A DNA stretch of 64,000 nt from positions 15,122,092-15,186,091 of the forward strand of contig OZ023190.1 in assembly GCA_963995505.1 (NCBI GenBank). The letters run 5' to 3'. Made by a program: the position numbers and the translations under genes. Each line of letters starts with the position of its first letter. Positions within the stretch are counted from its first letter, which is position 1. This document shows, in pieces, positions 35,880 through 47,050 of the stretch. The notes under the pieces were generated by a model. It made no database searches. It had not been told where the DNA came from and saw only the letters and a program-made list of their open reading frames with translations. This DNA comes from Hypericum androsaemum (lineage: Eukaryota > Streptophyta > Magnoliopsida > Malpighiales > Hypericaceae).

Positions 35880-36420
35880 ATATATATATATGCTGCCCGC
35901 TCGAACCCAGCTACTAGGGCACAAGCCCGTGTTTATGCCTTGTCCCAGCAGGATGCTATCCAAACTGAAGATGTGGTGACAGGTAGATTACTTGTAGCTG
36001 GTTATTCTGCTTTGTTACTGTTTGACTCTGGTGCTACCCATTCATTTATTTCTGAAAGCTTTATAAAGAGACATAGATTACCGAAACGAGATAGCGAGAT
36101 AGCGAGATAGAGCTTGTTGTCCATACACCTTTGGGGGGAATTATGGTAGTAAGCCAACAATGTGATGAGTGTGAGATCATAGTTTGTGGGCATATATTGG
36201 AGGGAGACCTCAGAATTATAGGTATGATGGGGTTCGACATTATCCTAGGGATGGATTGGCTGGCTAGACATTTTGCCGTCATCGATTGTAGAAAGAAGAC
36301 CGTGACATTCTCAATACCTGGGGAAGAGGAATTCCAATATGAAAATGAAATCCTGAAAGCAACCCCAAGGGTGATCTCGGTATTAGAAGCAAGAATATTG
36401 ATCTGAACTGGTGCAACGGC
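35880..36420 (+). pseudogene. Ty3/gypsy aspartic protease fragment, frameshifted
   Basis: The frame ending near 36110 contains LLFDSGATHSFIS, the active-site region of a retropepsin-like protease. The frame at 36131-36406 contains GMMGFDIILGMDWLARH, the downstream part of the same domain in plant gypsy polyproteins. The two frames are offset because GATAGCGA is duplicated near 36095-36112. The stretch up to 36420 continues toward the next conserved block but has a stop at 36404. Gag is missing upstream. Confidence 0.75.
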
Positions 36421-36421
36421 G

Positions 36422-37197
36422 TGATATGAACCCCGCCAACCTTGCGACGAGACCCGTTCACAAAACGTGAAATTCCAGATCGTTCTAGATCAGTTCGTGA
36501 TGGAGATCTCGACCCGATGCTCACAACCAAACAAGAACCTTGGTATTAAGACTGTGATCCGCTGTTTGAGTTGAAACAAAGAACCTTGATATGTTGATGA
36601 CGCCACAAATAGTAATGAAAATCCGCTTGATAAGTCGACGGTGAACTCTACAGAATCGCTCTGTTGTGTTCGAACAGTTCCAAAGAACCAAGAGAGCAAA
36701 GCCCACATTTTTCAATCAAAAGGTCTACTCTTCTCATTGCACAAGCCTCTATAAATAGGCTTAATATTACAAAGAGATTCATAATCAAACATCTCCTAAA
36801 AAGGAATTAAAATCTGGCTGTAAAGGGAAACTAAAAAGGAAACAAATCTCTGCCTTTTAGGAAGGCTACAAACAATCTAAATAAGCCAAGAGTTGCTGGA
36901 ATATAACTTCCTAATCAAAACTAATGGCTGAAATAAACTTCCTAAATATAATCTCCAAATCAGAGGAAATCACTCTTCTAGATCTTTGTTGCTGAAAGGA
37001 CCTACTAGAACTTGTATTAAGGTCATAAACTCAGCTGAATTTCGTGGCTCTTGATCAATGGACTTTAGTAAATATCCTTGAGCCCAACTTGAATATCAGC
37101 CCGCAAAGTTAAAACTTGAAGCGCTTTGTGCGTGCTCTCAAACTTGGTCAGATTGGCACTTGAAACCATCATTTGAGTACTTCTCAGATTCATATCA
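36422..37197 (-). mobile_element. Solo LTR nested in the gypsy remnant, 776 bp
   Basis: The insert begins TGATATGAA and ends TTCATATCA, so it has TG...CA ends with short inverted termini. It splits the gypsy reading frame, which resumes at 37203 with YLANVTDTRINLQ. Flanks are CGGCG and CGGCA, a nearly perfect 5-bp duplication. On the minus strand it has a TATA-like CCTATTTATAGAGGC near 36750, so its transcription orientation is probably minus. Confidence 0.65.
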
Positions 37198-37250
37198 CGG
37201 CATATCTCGCCAATGTAACAGACACACGGATTAACCTGCAGAGGTGTTGT
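37198..37250 (+). pseudogene. Continuation of the gypsy polyprotein remnant
   Basis: After the solo LTR the frame continues through YLANVTDTRINLQR, the region that follows the protease in this family. It then breaks off at unrelated sequence. Confidence 0.6.
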
Positions 37251-37439
37251 AAGGTTAAGCGTCTACGCTTTTAATGATTCCTATACCAGATAAGGGTAGA
37301 GTTTGGCAGGATACTCCTGATAGGAGATCACTTATATAAGTGTGAAGTGAGGCCGCTTCAAATAGAAAAATACTTATGAATCCAAGATAAGGTCAATGGC
37401 CGAAACGGACACAACGTGAGAACTAAATGATATTAGAGC

Positions 37440-38095
37440 TATCATTGTGTAAATGTCATTGTCTTGGTTTACATAAAAAAGCTGATCAGTTCAAGACATC
37501 GCATTCATTGAGCAGCAAGTAAATCTGATGGCATCTTACTAGAGAAGGTTCAAAGCCATAAGCCACCTATCTCAATGCAATGATAACTTGTCAAAACTTT
37601 TCTTAAAGTGTCAGCATGCATTAATCATCATTCATGAAGGAGATTGTTAGAATTGAATGATAATTCAATATAGAGGCCCAAAGTGGCAAGGCCCAAGGTG
37701 GAGGCCCAAGGTGGAAGCCCAGGGTGGGAGGCCCAATATGGTCCAAAGTGGCATTACCACATCGTAAAATGCAAACTAGACTCCAGTCCCCAATGCCTAT
37801 AAATAGGCCCACTGCCCTCATTTACATTCACTCGACTATAATTGCATATCACTTCTTCTAGCATTTGTAGTATCTTCTCTCTCCCTCTCAAGAAAGTTCT
37901 GAGTATCTGAAGGTTCGTTGAGACTTCAAGGGTCGTTATATTTCGAACTTGAAGTACAAATTTGTTGTATCTTGAGGACAATTACCGTAGGCCGTAAGCA
38001 TTGAATACGGGATAATCTCGTCTTACGGAGAAAGAGTCAAACTCTTGCCTTGACTTAGATCCTAATCAAGTACACTATAATCCTCTGATACAACA
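37440..38095 (+). mobile_element. Ty1/copia 3' end with LTR
   Basis: A frame at about 37577-37650 ends in HALIIIHEGDC followed by a stop, the typical end of a copia polyprotein. It is directly followed by a purine tract (GAAGGAGA) and an LTR start TGTTAGAATTG at 37645. The LTR carries CCTATAAATAGG near 37796 and ends about 38095 at TACAACA. The 5' part of the element is missing. Confidence 0.65.
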
Positions 38096-39959
38096 TATAA
38101 AAAAGCTCTACTTAGGAGAATTAAAATACTGTTGACAATAAAATTTTAGTAGAACTAATTGAAGACGTGTCCAGATTGGTTGCCCTAAGAATAATCTTTA
38201 AGAGTGGGAGAAAAAAGAAGAATGGGTAAAAGAGCAATAGAATATAAAAAAGAACCTTAGATGATCGATCTAAAGGAGAAGGAGAAAAAAGTAAAGAGCC
38301 TTAGAGACTTCGATTTAAGGGAGAGGGAGAAAATAGTGAAGATTATTAGGGATGGCAAGGATCTGGATCTTTGCCCTCTTTTTGAATGGTGGACCCAGAT
38401 CTTTACCCTTATCCTCTTTAAAAATAAGAATCCGGGTAGGATTTGGTCCCAAAAAATCGGGCAGGATCAAGGCGACCAGTGTGTCCGTATTTTTTTAAAA
38501 TATTTAATTTTAAAAAATTAAATTATCTTTTGATAGTTTTCAAATAGTAATGGAATATTTTCATACATTAAAGAAATCTATAAAAAGAAATCAGACAAAC
38601 AAATTCAAAAAAAATTGAAGTCGGCTAAGTTAAAATTGAGAATTTGGTATTATGTCTAATAATTAATATACATATATATTATTTTAATATTAATTTAAAA
38701 AATTTGGGTAGGATCAGGGCAGGATCATGTAGATCTATATACATGCCCTTATCAGGGCAGGATCAGGGTCTAAACTCGGTCAAAGTTAACAGATCTTGGA
38801 CCCTTCCGATCTGAATCAGGATATACCATCAGAGTAAAGGTCTAATTGATATCCCTAAAGATTATACATTTGGATAGTTGTGCCCATGTGGGTGTATCGG
38901 GGAATGTCTGCCTTAGAATGAAGAACATAAGGCCTTTATATAGGCATCTATAAATAACTAGATAGATACTAGAAACTAGAAAGATAATCTCTAAAAAATA
39001 CCTAACTGAAAGATAAATAAGAAGTCTAATAATTATCTCACTAAAAAGATAAATCTCAAAATAGGAGATAAAACTAATATAGAGATAAAATTAAATTTTT
39101 ACAAGATAAATCTGGCTGGGATGTAAATCTTCAACTCCAACAAATTCATGTATCAAAAATTAAAACTAGACTTCCCATTAATTTCTTGATTATTTTCTGA
39201 TAAAAAATTTTAATTTAGGAAACAATTCCTTTAAACTAATATCACTACAATGTCTTAATTTTGTTTCCTTAAGTATTTATCCTACTTATTTAACATTACA
39301 AAGTGTAAAAATACATTTGTCAATTCTGTATTAATAAGTACGTACCAAGTCAAATAATAATTTGATATTTAAAGACCACCATAAAATTTCTCCTACCTTG
39401 CTTCCAAGTCCATACTTGCTCAAGGTCAGCAAGCAACAGAAAGCCTACTAATTCTAGTAGTAATGTCTACCCTCGTAGATTTTGGTCTACCTTCCTAGAA
39501 TTTGTTATAACCCCGTGCATATAAGGTTGGTACCGTAAAACTTGATAAAAAAAATCCGTTGGAAAACTGATATATTTAGTTGAACAAGAGAATTTCACTC
39601 TTCTATAATTTATTTAATAAATCCTAAAAAATTAACCAGATGCAATTCCACATAAGGAGAAATATTACAGTTCACACGCATATTAAAGTGACTTCGGTAG
39701 GATCTTTTGAGAATTTTCAATAGCATTAAACAATACAAGTTCATCAAGTCATTATTTGATTTTGTTTTCTATTATTTTAATAGAACTAAAATAGAATATT
39801 AAAAGATATAAATTTATTCTTTCTGTTATTCATTTGGCCGTTCTCCAAGAAGTTTCTAGGAAACAAATATCTTAAATATATATGACAATAATATCTTGAT
39901 TTTGTTGTCATAGTTATTTATTCTAGTCAACATTAAAACTTGACTTTCTAGTCAAGCAT
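38096..39959. other. AT-rich intergenic DNA with old repeat debris
   Basis: A GGGTAGGATCAGGGCAGGAT-type repetitive patch occupies about 38380-38830. Fragments resembling the 188-bp MITE (ACCAAGTCAAATAATAATTT near 39345 and TATTCTAGTCAACAT near 39925) suggest further decayed copies. No gene is seen. Confidence 0.4.
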
Positions 39960-40625
39960 TGCTGTAATTGTTAATTTTTATGATATTGGTCCTGCTATGC
40001 CTTTATTATTATTTATTGGATATTTTTAAAATAGCATAACTTTTGACTCGTTTATCTGTTTTGTTATTATAATATATTTTCGGAATGGGAATTTCATGAT
40101 CTACAGTTTTCTGGCTTGTCTGTAAAAATTTTAAAATTCCCACGCCCGTGGTGGGGAAGGCACGCCCGTGGCCTTTTGTTTCATTTTGAAATTGGTGTCC
40201 TTTAGTTTAAATTCAAGGGAAGTAACCCTCCTATTAGCCACCTTTGTGAATTGTTCCAGGAACTTCTTGATTGATAAAATGGCATTACTTGGTAGTGCCA
40301 ATCTCTATAAATAGCGGGTTTCATTTCCAATCCAATAATCTAACTTCTAATCAATCCAACCTTCATTTCTTCTCTAAGCATCATCAGATTTTTCTCATAG
40401 TGTGTTCTTGGTCAGGTCAAGGTAGTACAATCCTTGAACTCGACGACGGTGTGAGGCTTCATTGTATCCTGACGACAAAAGTTCATAGACCCGTTGTACT
40501 CGCGGATTATCCGGAAGGTCAAACTATTTGTTTGAAATAATCCTTAAAAGATCCTTGAAGTGGGCGATACCAAAATTATTCTTTCATCCTCCAACCCACA
40601 TTTTTCCAACATTATTTAGGAGTTT
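39960..40625 (+). mobile_element. LTR-like segment, boundaries unresolved
   Basis: A pol II promoter-like CTCTATAAATAGCGG at 40302 is followed by a leader with TTCTTCTCTAAGCATCATCA and GACGACGGTGTGAGGCTTC. The layout resembles a plant LTR promoter and R region. No second LTR or coding region is found, so this is tentative. Confidence 0.35.
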
Positions 40626-40770
40626 AAATCCCATATTTTAACATATCAAGGACTCTAGTTCCTACAGTAGCCTTATTTATTTAGATTGGTTTTGCATAGT
40701 AAGATGGCTCCGGTGGCAGATATTGTAGCCAACTCGATGCACATAACCGAAAACATAACCTAGAATCAGA

Positions 40771-42666
40771 TCAAGCCCAGATGGCAAGAGCAGACATTAG
40801 TCCGGCTCCCAGGAAGAGCAAACAGTAAGAAACTACTTGGAGCCGGAAATTGCAGTTCATCCTTTTACTCAGAAAGTCAGCAGCAATTAGGTCCACCAAA
40901 GCCATGTAGACCAGGATCCCCGCGGACAAGGAGTCTAAAATGCCTTCTGCGATTAGAGCTCCCGGGGTGTCGGGGTTGTAAGATGATGCGACAGCGGTTC
41001 CAATGCCGATTCCTGCAGGCGTGGTTATGGCAAAAAAGCACGCCATTATCACGGTCGAGGTGGTCTTGAACTGAGCCTGAGAGATGCATCCTCCCAGCGC
41101 GAATCCCTCGAAGAACTGATGAAAAGAAAGTGCAGCCATCAAGGGCCTTATAGTACAGGGCCTCTGCGAAACTCCTAAAGACAATCCGATGATGACTGAA
41201 TGAGATACAATCCCAAGTTCTAATATCTGCATAAATCACAACACAGCAGTCGGGACAAAGTTTATCTCCAAAGCCAAATCACTCGCATCACTCATCAGAA
41301 TTAGGGATCCATGCCTGAACAATCACGCATTCAAAGATTAATTGACTAATGGGGCAACGAACCAAAGATAGGCATCATGACTTTCGACTATTACAAATAT
41401 TTTTTTTAAAGGTAATTTTTTACGTTTGACAGGTTTGAACCATAGACCTCCTAGATATTTACAACGCATTATGTTGTTGGGCTACAAATTATTTGGCTCG
41501 ACCATTACAAATATGTCACCATAAAACATTAAACGTGAATTTTCATCCATTTTTAGGGGTAATTTTCACACTCAATCAAGGTTAACACATTTGCAACATG
41601 ACGAAAGTTCCCGGAGACTTTCCCAAAACAAAGAAGGAAAAAAAAAAAAAGAAAGCTCCCAGACCACTGTCGCGCTCCACCTCCATTATGTGCAATAATT
41701 TATCAACAAACAAACAATTTACCTTTAAAAATAAATTTATCAACAAACATCGTATGTGAGAGTTTTTACCATCTAAATGCTAACGGACTAGAATTTAGTT
41801 AAAGAATTTTGAGTTAAATCTTTGCTAAAGTAAAAAATTGTAGAGAGTCAAATACTCGATATTATTTGACTATCAATATCGAAACTTAAAGAAAAACATC
41901 ATCTACTATCACTCTAGTGACAAAACACTTTTGACCTGATATATAAGGCCTACGAAAATTTGACATAAATTAAGAGTTCAAAGTGTAATTTTTATTGTAA
42001 AACCTTACAATTACGAAAAAGTTCACTCCACTATCTTCTTACACTCAAAAAAATTAATTGAAAGAGATAGAATTAGGACAATTTCCAAAAGACATGAACC
42101 TGGGAAACGACGACGTGCCGGACACCACTCTCCCCGTCACCATCCCCGGCTCCGTGATCGTGCCCGTGTGCGTGCCCTTGATCATCGTGAGAAACGGCAA
42201 TAGTGACGCGACCGTCGCAAGCGCCGTCAACCTCCTCCCCGAGAACCTTCCGGCCATTCCCGCCCTTTCGGGACGCTAACTGCTTCCGCTCGTAGTACTG
42301 GGTCCCGACGAAGTCCACGAGCAGCGTCAGCAGCGATGCCACCATCGCGAACAACCCGGAGAACGGGAACTTTGACCAAGGGTAGCCCGGCAGGCAGGGG
42401 TCTGACAGCGCTTCCTCCCCGTCGGAGAGCATGTGGACGAACCCCGTCGCGAGGATTACGCCGGCGGCGAAGGCCTTGGTTGCCACGAAGAGCGTCCCCT
42501 CGGCGTGTAGGAAGTTGGTGCGGTGCCTCCCGACGAGTGGGATGGCAATGCCGAGGACGCCGGCGACGAGGATGGACGCTATCGCGATGAACTTCAGGGA
42601 GAGCGCCACCGCGTCATCACGGCACGAGTCCAGCTCCGACGATGAGGAGCAGCTCGTCGTTGTCAT
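40771..42666 (-). CDS. ZIP-family zinc/iron transporter, IRT3/ZIP4 type, 2 exons, 340 aa (ZIP B)
   Basis: This is a paralog of ZIP A with exons 42666-42100 and 41226-40771. The second exon differs from ZIP A at only about ten residues. The start is set at [15 protein letters not shown] to match ZIP A; an in-frame Met three codons upstream (42675) is possible. The His-rich loop is about 45 residues shorter than in ZIP A: the SHNHAQ stretch is gone and only [14 protein letters not shown] remains. Membrane signatures [11 protein letters not shown] and [11 protein letters not shown] are intact. The intron is 873 bp, longer than in ZIP A partly because of a SINE. No stop or frameshift is seen. Its matching zinc-deficiency element is about 3.2 kb upstream rather than next to the gene, so expression may be altered. 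Confidence 0.93.
41401..41498 (-). mobile_element. tRNA-derived SINE in the ZIP B intron
   Basis: Read on the minus strand it has an A box (TAGCCCAACAACAT), a B box (GGTTCAAACCT) and the tail AATTACCTTTAAAAAAAA, the same 3' end as the SINE in the tandem array. It is flanked by CGACTATTACAAATAT (41385-41400) and CGACCATTACAAATAT (41499-41514), a 16-bp target duplication with one mismatch. Confidence 0.85.
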
Positions 42667-42675
42667 GGTTTGCAA

Positions 42676-43215
42676 CGCGGCCGCCGGAGAGGAAGAATAA
42701 ACACCTGGAAAAGGCTAAAATAAAATAGAACCCAAATCTCCGAAGAAACACAGATTCCCAGTTTTAATATAAATATATATATTTAACGAGTCCAATGATG
42801 ATAATCTAGTAAGAAGAAGTTCTATATTTAGGATGTTAATGTTATAATTTATAGAAAGTTACTTACCAAAAAAATATAAAAATATAAATCGTAAGAATAA
42901 GCTAAAAAATTAAAGAATCAAGAGAATGGAGAATATGAGTTGATCTAAGTATTAAAGAATTTGGATTGATTGAAAGAAATTTGGAATTTGGGTCCAAATC
43001 ACAATGATGTAAAAGATTTTTAAGAGAATCGCCATAAAAATGTTTGACAATTCTAGAATCTGAATACAAAAATTGAAAAAATGACATGAATGAAAGCTAA
43101 AGTAATTACAAATACACATTTACCCAGCTCAGTTATATACGGTAGGTACGAATTTATTTATAATATTATTTACTATAGAAGGTTTAAAAATTAAAGAGGA
43201 ATTAGGGATATCCAC
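42676..43215 (-). promoter_or_regulatory. Proximal upstream region of ZIP B
   Basis: Sequence next to the gene matches the 5' regions of the paralogs. GAAACACAGATTCCCAGTTT corresponds to ZIP A near 32275-32297. GCTCAGTTATATAC, TTTATTTATAATATTATTT and AAAGAGGAATTA near 43130-43205 correspond to ZIP C upstream DNA at 55808-55885. The match stops at about 43215. Confidence 0.5.
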
Positions 43216-45645
43216 TCTAATGAGCTGTGTAACCACATTACCAAATAAATAATTAATTTCTCTTTAATCAACATACAACTCGTTCAACTATATACTTTCC
43301 TATTCACATTGGTAAATTGGTCCAATCAGGTTACCAAATAAATAATTAATTTTACTTTCATCCGCATATTATCTATTATCAATTTATATTTACGTATAAA
43401 TTATAATAAATATACGAAAATGATGTGTCCATAATTATAATAAGGAAAAAATTATAATAAAATAACAAAATTAAGATTACAAAAGTTACAATATAAGCGT
43501 AAAATGGTGGATAATTTGGGAGTTAGGATTATTCGAATTTATAATAGAAATAATATAAAGAGATTATAAAGTAAAAAAAGACAAAATTTTAGACTGTGTA
43601 ACAAAATATGTAAATATTAAACTCTATTTATAGAGAATTCAAAATATGAAAATTTCAAATTATTTATTTTTTTAGTTTTATTAAAAAATAACTTTAATTT
43701 TTATAACTACGCAAATTATATCAGCAAATATTTATTTTATCGAATAACATTGTGTTATGTGTTAATAGAATTAGATTGAAAAGTAAAAAAAATTAATAAA
43801 CAAAGGGTTAACCCGGGCGCGTGCCAGAGGCTGTCACCCACCTCTGCACACGCCCAAGGAGGTGAGCATTTTACTTCCTATTTTTTAAACTCTTTTTATC
43901 ACATAGTTGTTGGAGTGAAAAAATATCGTGTTGGAGCTCAGGATCATTTATGGCAATTATCAAATACTTGACCACAATTCGAATTTGTGGATGGTCGGCT
44001 TATGTGGGATCGTTGATCCCCTAACTTGTTGGGTAAGTGGGATTGTCGATCCCAACTTCGTGTTATGTGAAGTAGGGTCGACAATCTTGGGGGATCGACA
44101 ACTTGGTGAAGTAGGATTGACAATTTGGTGTAAGTGAAGTAGGGTCGACAACTTGGTTTAAGTGAAGGATGGGTCGATGATTTTGGTTGTTGCTAGTGGT
44201 GGATGGTCGACCCAATCAATTTCAATGGTTGGGCTATGGTAAGTTGGCTTTATCTTGTGACTTGGACCTTCAATCGAGGTGATTCAAGTTGCTGTGGAAA
44301 GTTAAGACATAGACCTACAATTTTGTAGTTCTTGGCTCTTCAATTCAGAGAAGATAAGGGTCCAAACAAGGCTTCAAGTCATGATACTAGTTTAAGTTAG
44401 TGAGGGCCGATATACTTTGGTAGAATGGACGTATCTTGACACTCGGACCTTGGATTGAAGCCATTCAAAGTTACGTGGAAATCTAAAACATGGGAATACA
44501 ACTTTGTAGTTTATGACTTCTTCTAATTTGGAGATTAAAGAGGTCCAAAGATCGTTTGAATTCAGGGTCGCTGATCTGGCAAGGATGGTCGACCCAACCC
44601 AAGGTGTGAAGCAGGTAAAGGTCGGCAACCCATTCCAATGTGTGATACAGCTAAGGATCGTCGACCCAACCCAAGGTGTGAAGCGAGAGAGGGTTTTTGA
44701 TCCATTATCCCAAGGTGCGAAGCGGTTGACTGATCGTCGACCCAACTTGGGTCTTCACTAGTGACACATCCTAGACTCGCCTTGGTTCTCTACTAGTGAT
44801 GAGTTATCGACCTGCATGTCCCACTGAAGGAGGATTGTCAACCCAAATGCTTACAGAAGGCCAGTCGTTGGCCCGCGTGCTTGTTAGAGGCCAATAGTCG
44901 ACCTGAATGCTTGCCGGAGTCCAATCGTCGACTCGCATAACCGCATGGGTAGGAGAGCATCGAGTCATTTGGGGTCTTCGCTAGTGGGAGATCATCAACC
45001 CGAGTAAAGGCCCTCTCATGGAAGGATTTTTTATCTTAAAGTTTCAGCAAGCTGAGATACCCTGAGTCTCAGTAAGCGAAGGTACAAAGAGATCGAGCTC
45101 AAGGCGGGCTCTTGAGGAGGCTGAAAGCTCAAGGAGACCAGAAGCAGTCAGACTCTTAGAGTTCAAAACAAACATGGAGTCGAGAGGGCATAGAGGCGTC
45201 TGGAGACCGAGAAGTCCGGGATGGATAAGGATAAGTGTTGGCTCAAGTCGGATAAATATGTGCACCGGTCGAATCGGATGAGGATGAGCATTGGCAGAGA
45301 TAAGTCTTGAGGTCTCCGAGTTCGACTAGGAGATAATTTAGGGTAAGAGGCTGAGGCGGTCTACTTTTCCATATAAGCAGAGCAAGGGTCGAGCAGAATG
45401 GACATCACCATATCAACCACAAAACACTTATCAAGATTTTTAGCTTTTTATCTTAGTTTAGTCAGTAGATAGGTAGTAGTCCCGACTTTTGGCCACCCTT
45501 TGTTACCCTTAGCATTAGACCAACCTTGGGACGAGCACTCCGGGCCGTCACGAGATCGATCGACTTTCTCCCGACTTTTTTCCACTCAACAATAGTATAA
45601 CTAGGTTAAGTTTTGGTCACCATTGTGGATAGTCTAAGAGATGGC
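43216..45645. mobile_element. Insertion of about 2.4 kb splitting the ZIP B promoter, with GTCGAC-rich repeats
   Basis: Homology to the ZIP C upstream region breaks at about 43215 and resumes at about 45645, so the DNA between is probably inserted. It is AT-rich to about 43800. It is then a GC-richer region with many GTCGACCCAAC and GGTCGACAA repeats (about 44040-44960), including a tandem pattern around CAACCCAAGGTGTGAAGC. No coding domain is recognised and no terminal repeats were established, so the element type is unknown. Several insertions may be combined. Confidence 0.45.
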
Positions 45646-45814
45646 GGGGAAAAAGCGTTCACTCAGTGAAAGAAGGGGAGAGGGAGATGGTCGAATTAGA
45701 ATTTTCGCATGTAACCTAAATAATTTTTAGATAAATTTTTTATATTTATAAATAAGATTATTATTTTTCAAACTAATAATGTGATTTTTTGTTGTTGTGG
45801 TGTTAGATGATGTC

Positions 45815-46010
45815 CCCAAGGATGTCGACACTTTTGTGTAATGTCTCCGCTCTGCATTTACTTCCTTACCGTTTTTCCCAAACTTTGCATTTACTTACTT
45901 GCTGCGTTTTCCCAACTGACTTTCTTTTATTTCCTTTTTAGCTTTTTATTTTTCTTGAATGCAATCTCTTTAATTACTTCTTGCCCTGCACGTGGCCGTT
46001 CACTGTCTGC
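45815..46010 (-). repeat. ZIP promoter module, displaced ZIP B copy
   Basis: This has the same order of words as the ZIP A module: GATGTCGACA, AATGTCTC, CTCTGC, TTCCCAACTG, TTCCTTTTTAGC, ATCTCTTTAATTACTTCTTG. It ends in a G-box-like GCACGTGGCC. Confidence 0.7.
45822..45831. promoter_or_regulatory. Zinc-deficiency response element, displaced from ZIP B
   Basis: ATGTCGACAC is a perfect match to RTGTCGACAY within the displaced promoter module. It lies 3,156 bp upstream of the ZIP B ATG, against 388 bp for the matching site of ZIP A. Confidence 0.65.
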
Positions 46011-46287
46011 GTAAATGGTAAATTGAATTCAGTAGATTCAACAAAATTTCGGCATCGAGAGTTTATGATTGGAAAATTGGCAATCGATATTTAATTTGAT
46101 AATAATTTTTTGAGAATTTTGATAGATATTTTTATTCAACAGTTTACCAAATTCACGTATCTATTAAATGGCTAAACTTTAATTTTATAAACTAACTATA
46201 AAAGCCGGAAATTTTTTTTATCGGATTTCGTCCTCGTATGTCAACCGTAGGCGAAAGAGGTAATCGGTAAATTTTTGTAACTCACCA

Positions 46288-46600
46288 TTGTCTCTTTACC
46301 GAGGGAGCTCCACAAGGTCATCGGACTCCAAACTAGCAGGACAACTCATTACCGAGGGAGCTCCACAAGGTCATCCACTCACCTCCTTCGTGACCAATTG
46401 TCGTGATCTCATTCATCTCCATAGCGACATCAAGATCACTCATTATATTAGAGAATGTAATAGGATAGCGAATTGACAATGTAATTTTGTGCTTGTATTT
46501 CCCAGCAGATTACATGTTCTTGAGGAATGTGTTGCTCTTATCCGGGAGGATTCTCCTAACTCTACTATTTTATAATTTCTGCTTTATTTAATCTAAGGGT
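46288..46600 (+). pseudogene. LINE-type RNase H domain remnant
   Basis: The frame contains LITEGAPQGHPLTSFVTNC and DIKITHYIRECNRIAN, matching the end of the RNase H-like domain in plant LINE polyproteins (an HVYREANxxAD-type motif). A stop follows, after which the next ~80 bp still read like the family's C-terminal tail. A short piece (GAGGGAGCTCCACAAGGTCA) is duplicated at 46301 and 46353. Confidence 0.6.
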
Positions 46601-46760
46601 GCACGACGCCCACCAATTTTACCCCAAAAAACTCATCATTATCTCCTTCTTGTGGGCCTGGATTCGGTAGGACCGGGCGAGAAAGTTCCATCCGAACCAA
46701 ATGCGTCGACTTTTTTTGTCATAATAGCATACGGTGAAATTTAATTATATACATGTGAGT
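46601..46760. other. Intergenic DNA, nothing recognised
   Basis: Short stretch between LINE debris and a minisatellite. Confidence 0.3.
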
Positions 46761-46764
46761 GATG

Positions 46765-47050
46765 ATGCTGTACACTGAGGTGGTAACTATATATATACAT
46801 TGAAGTGATAATGATACACATGTAAATTAATACAAATAATATATATGTGGAGTAGGGAATGACCAAAATTTAAACCATGGTTGTTACAAAAATATCTACT
46901 TATCAAAAAATATGTGTGAGGTGAAATGTTAATGATATACATTTGAAGTATTATTGATATATGTGTGAAATGATAATAGTATACTTGTGAAATAATAATA
47001 TTATACAAGTGAAGCGAAAACAGTATATATGTGAACTAATAATGATATAA
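46765..47050. repeat. Degenerate minisatellite based on ACATGTGAAGTGATAATGAT
   Basis: Units of about 22-27 bp with wording such as TGAAGTGATAATGATA and TATACTTGTGAAATAATAATA repeat imperfectly. The same motif family forms the array at 52890-53035. Confidence 0.6.

Noticed and set aside
44040..44760. GTCGAC sites as further zinc-deficiency elements
   Set aside because: They read GGTCGACAA, GGTCGACCC or CGTCGACCC and lack the T before and A-Y after the core needed for RTGTCGACAY.
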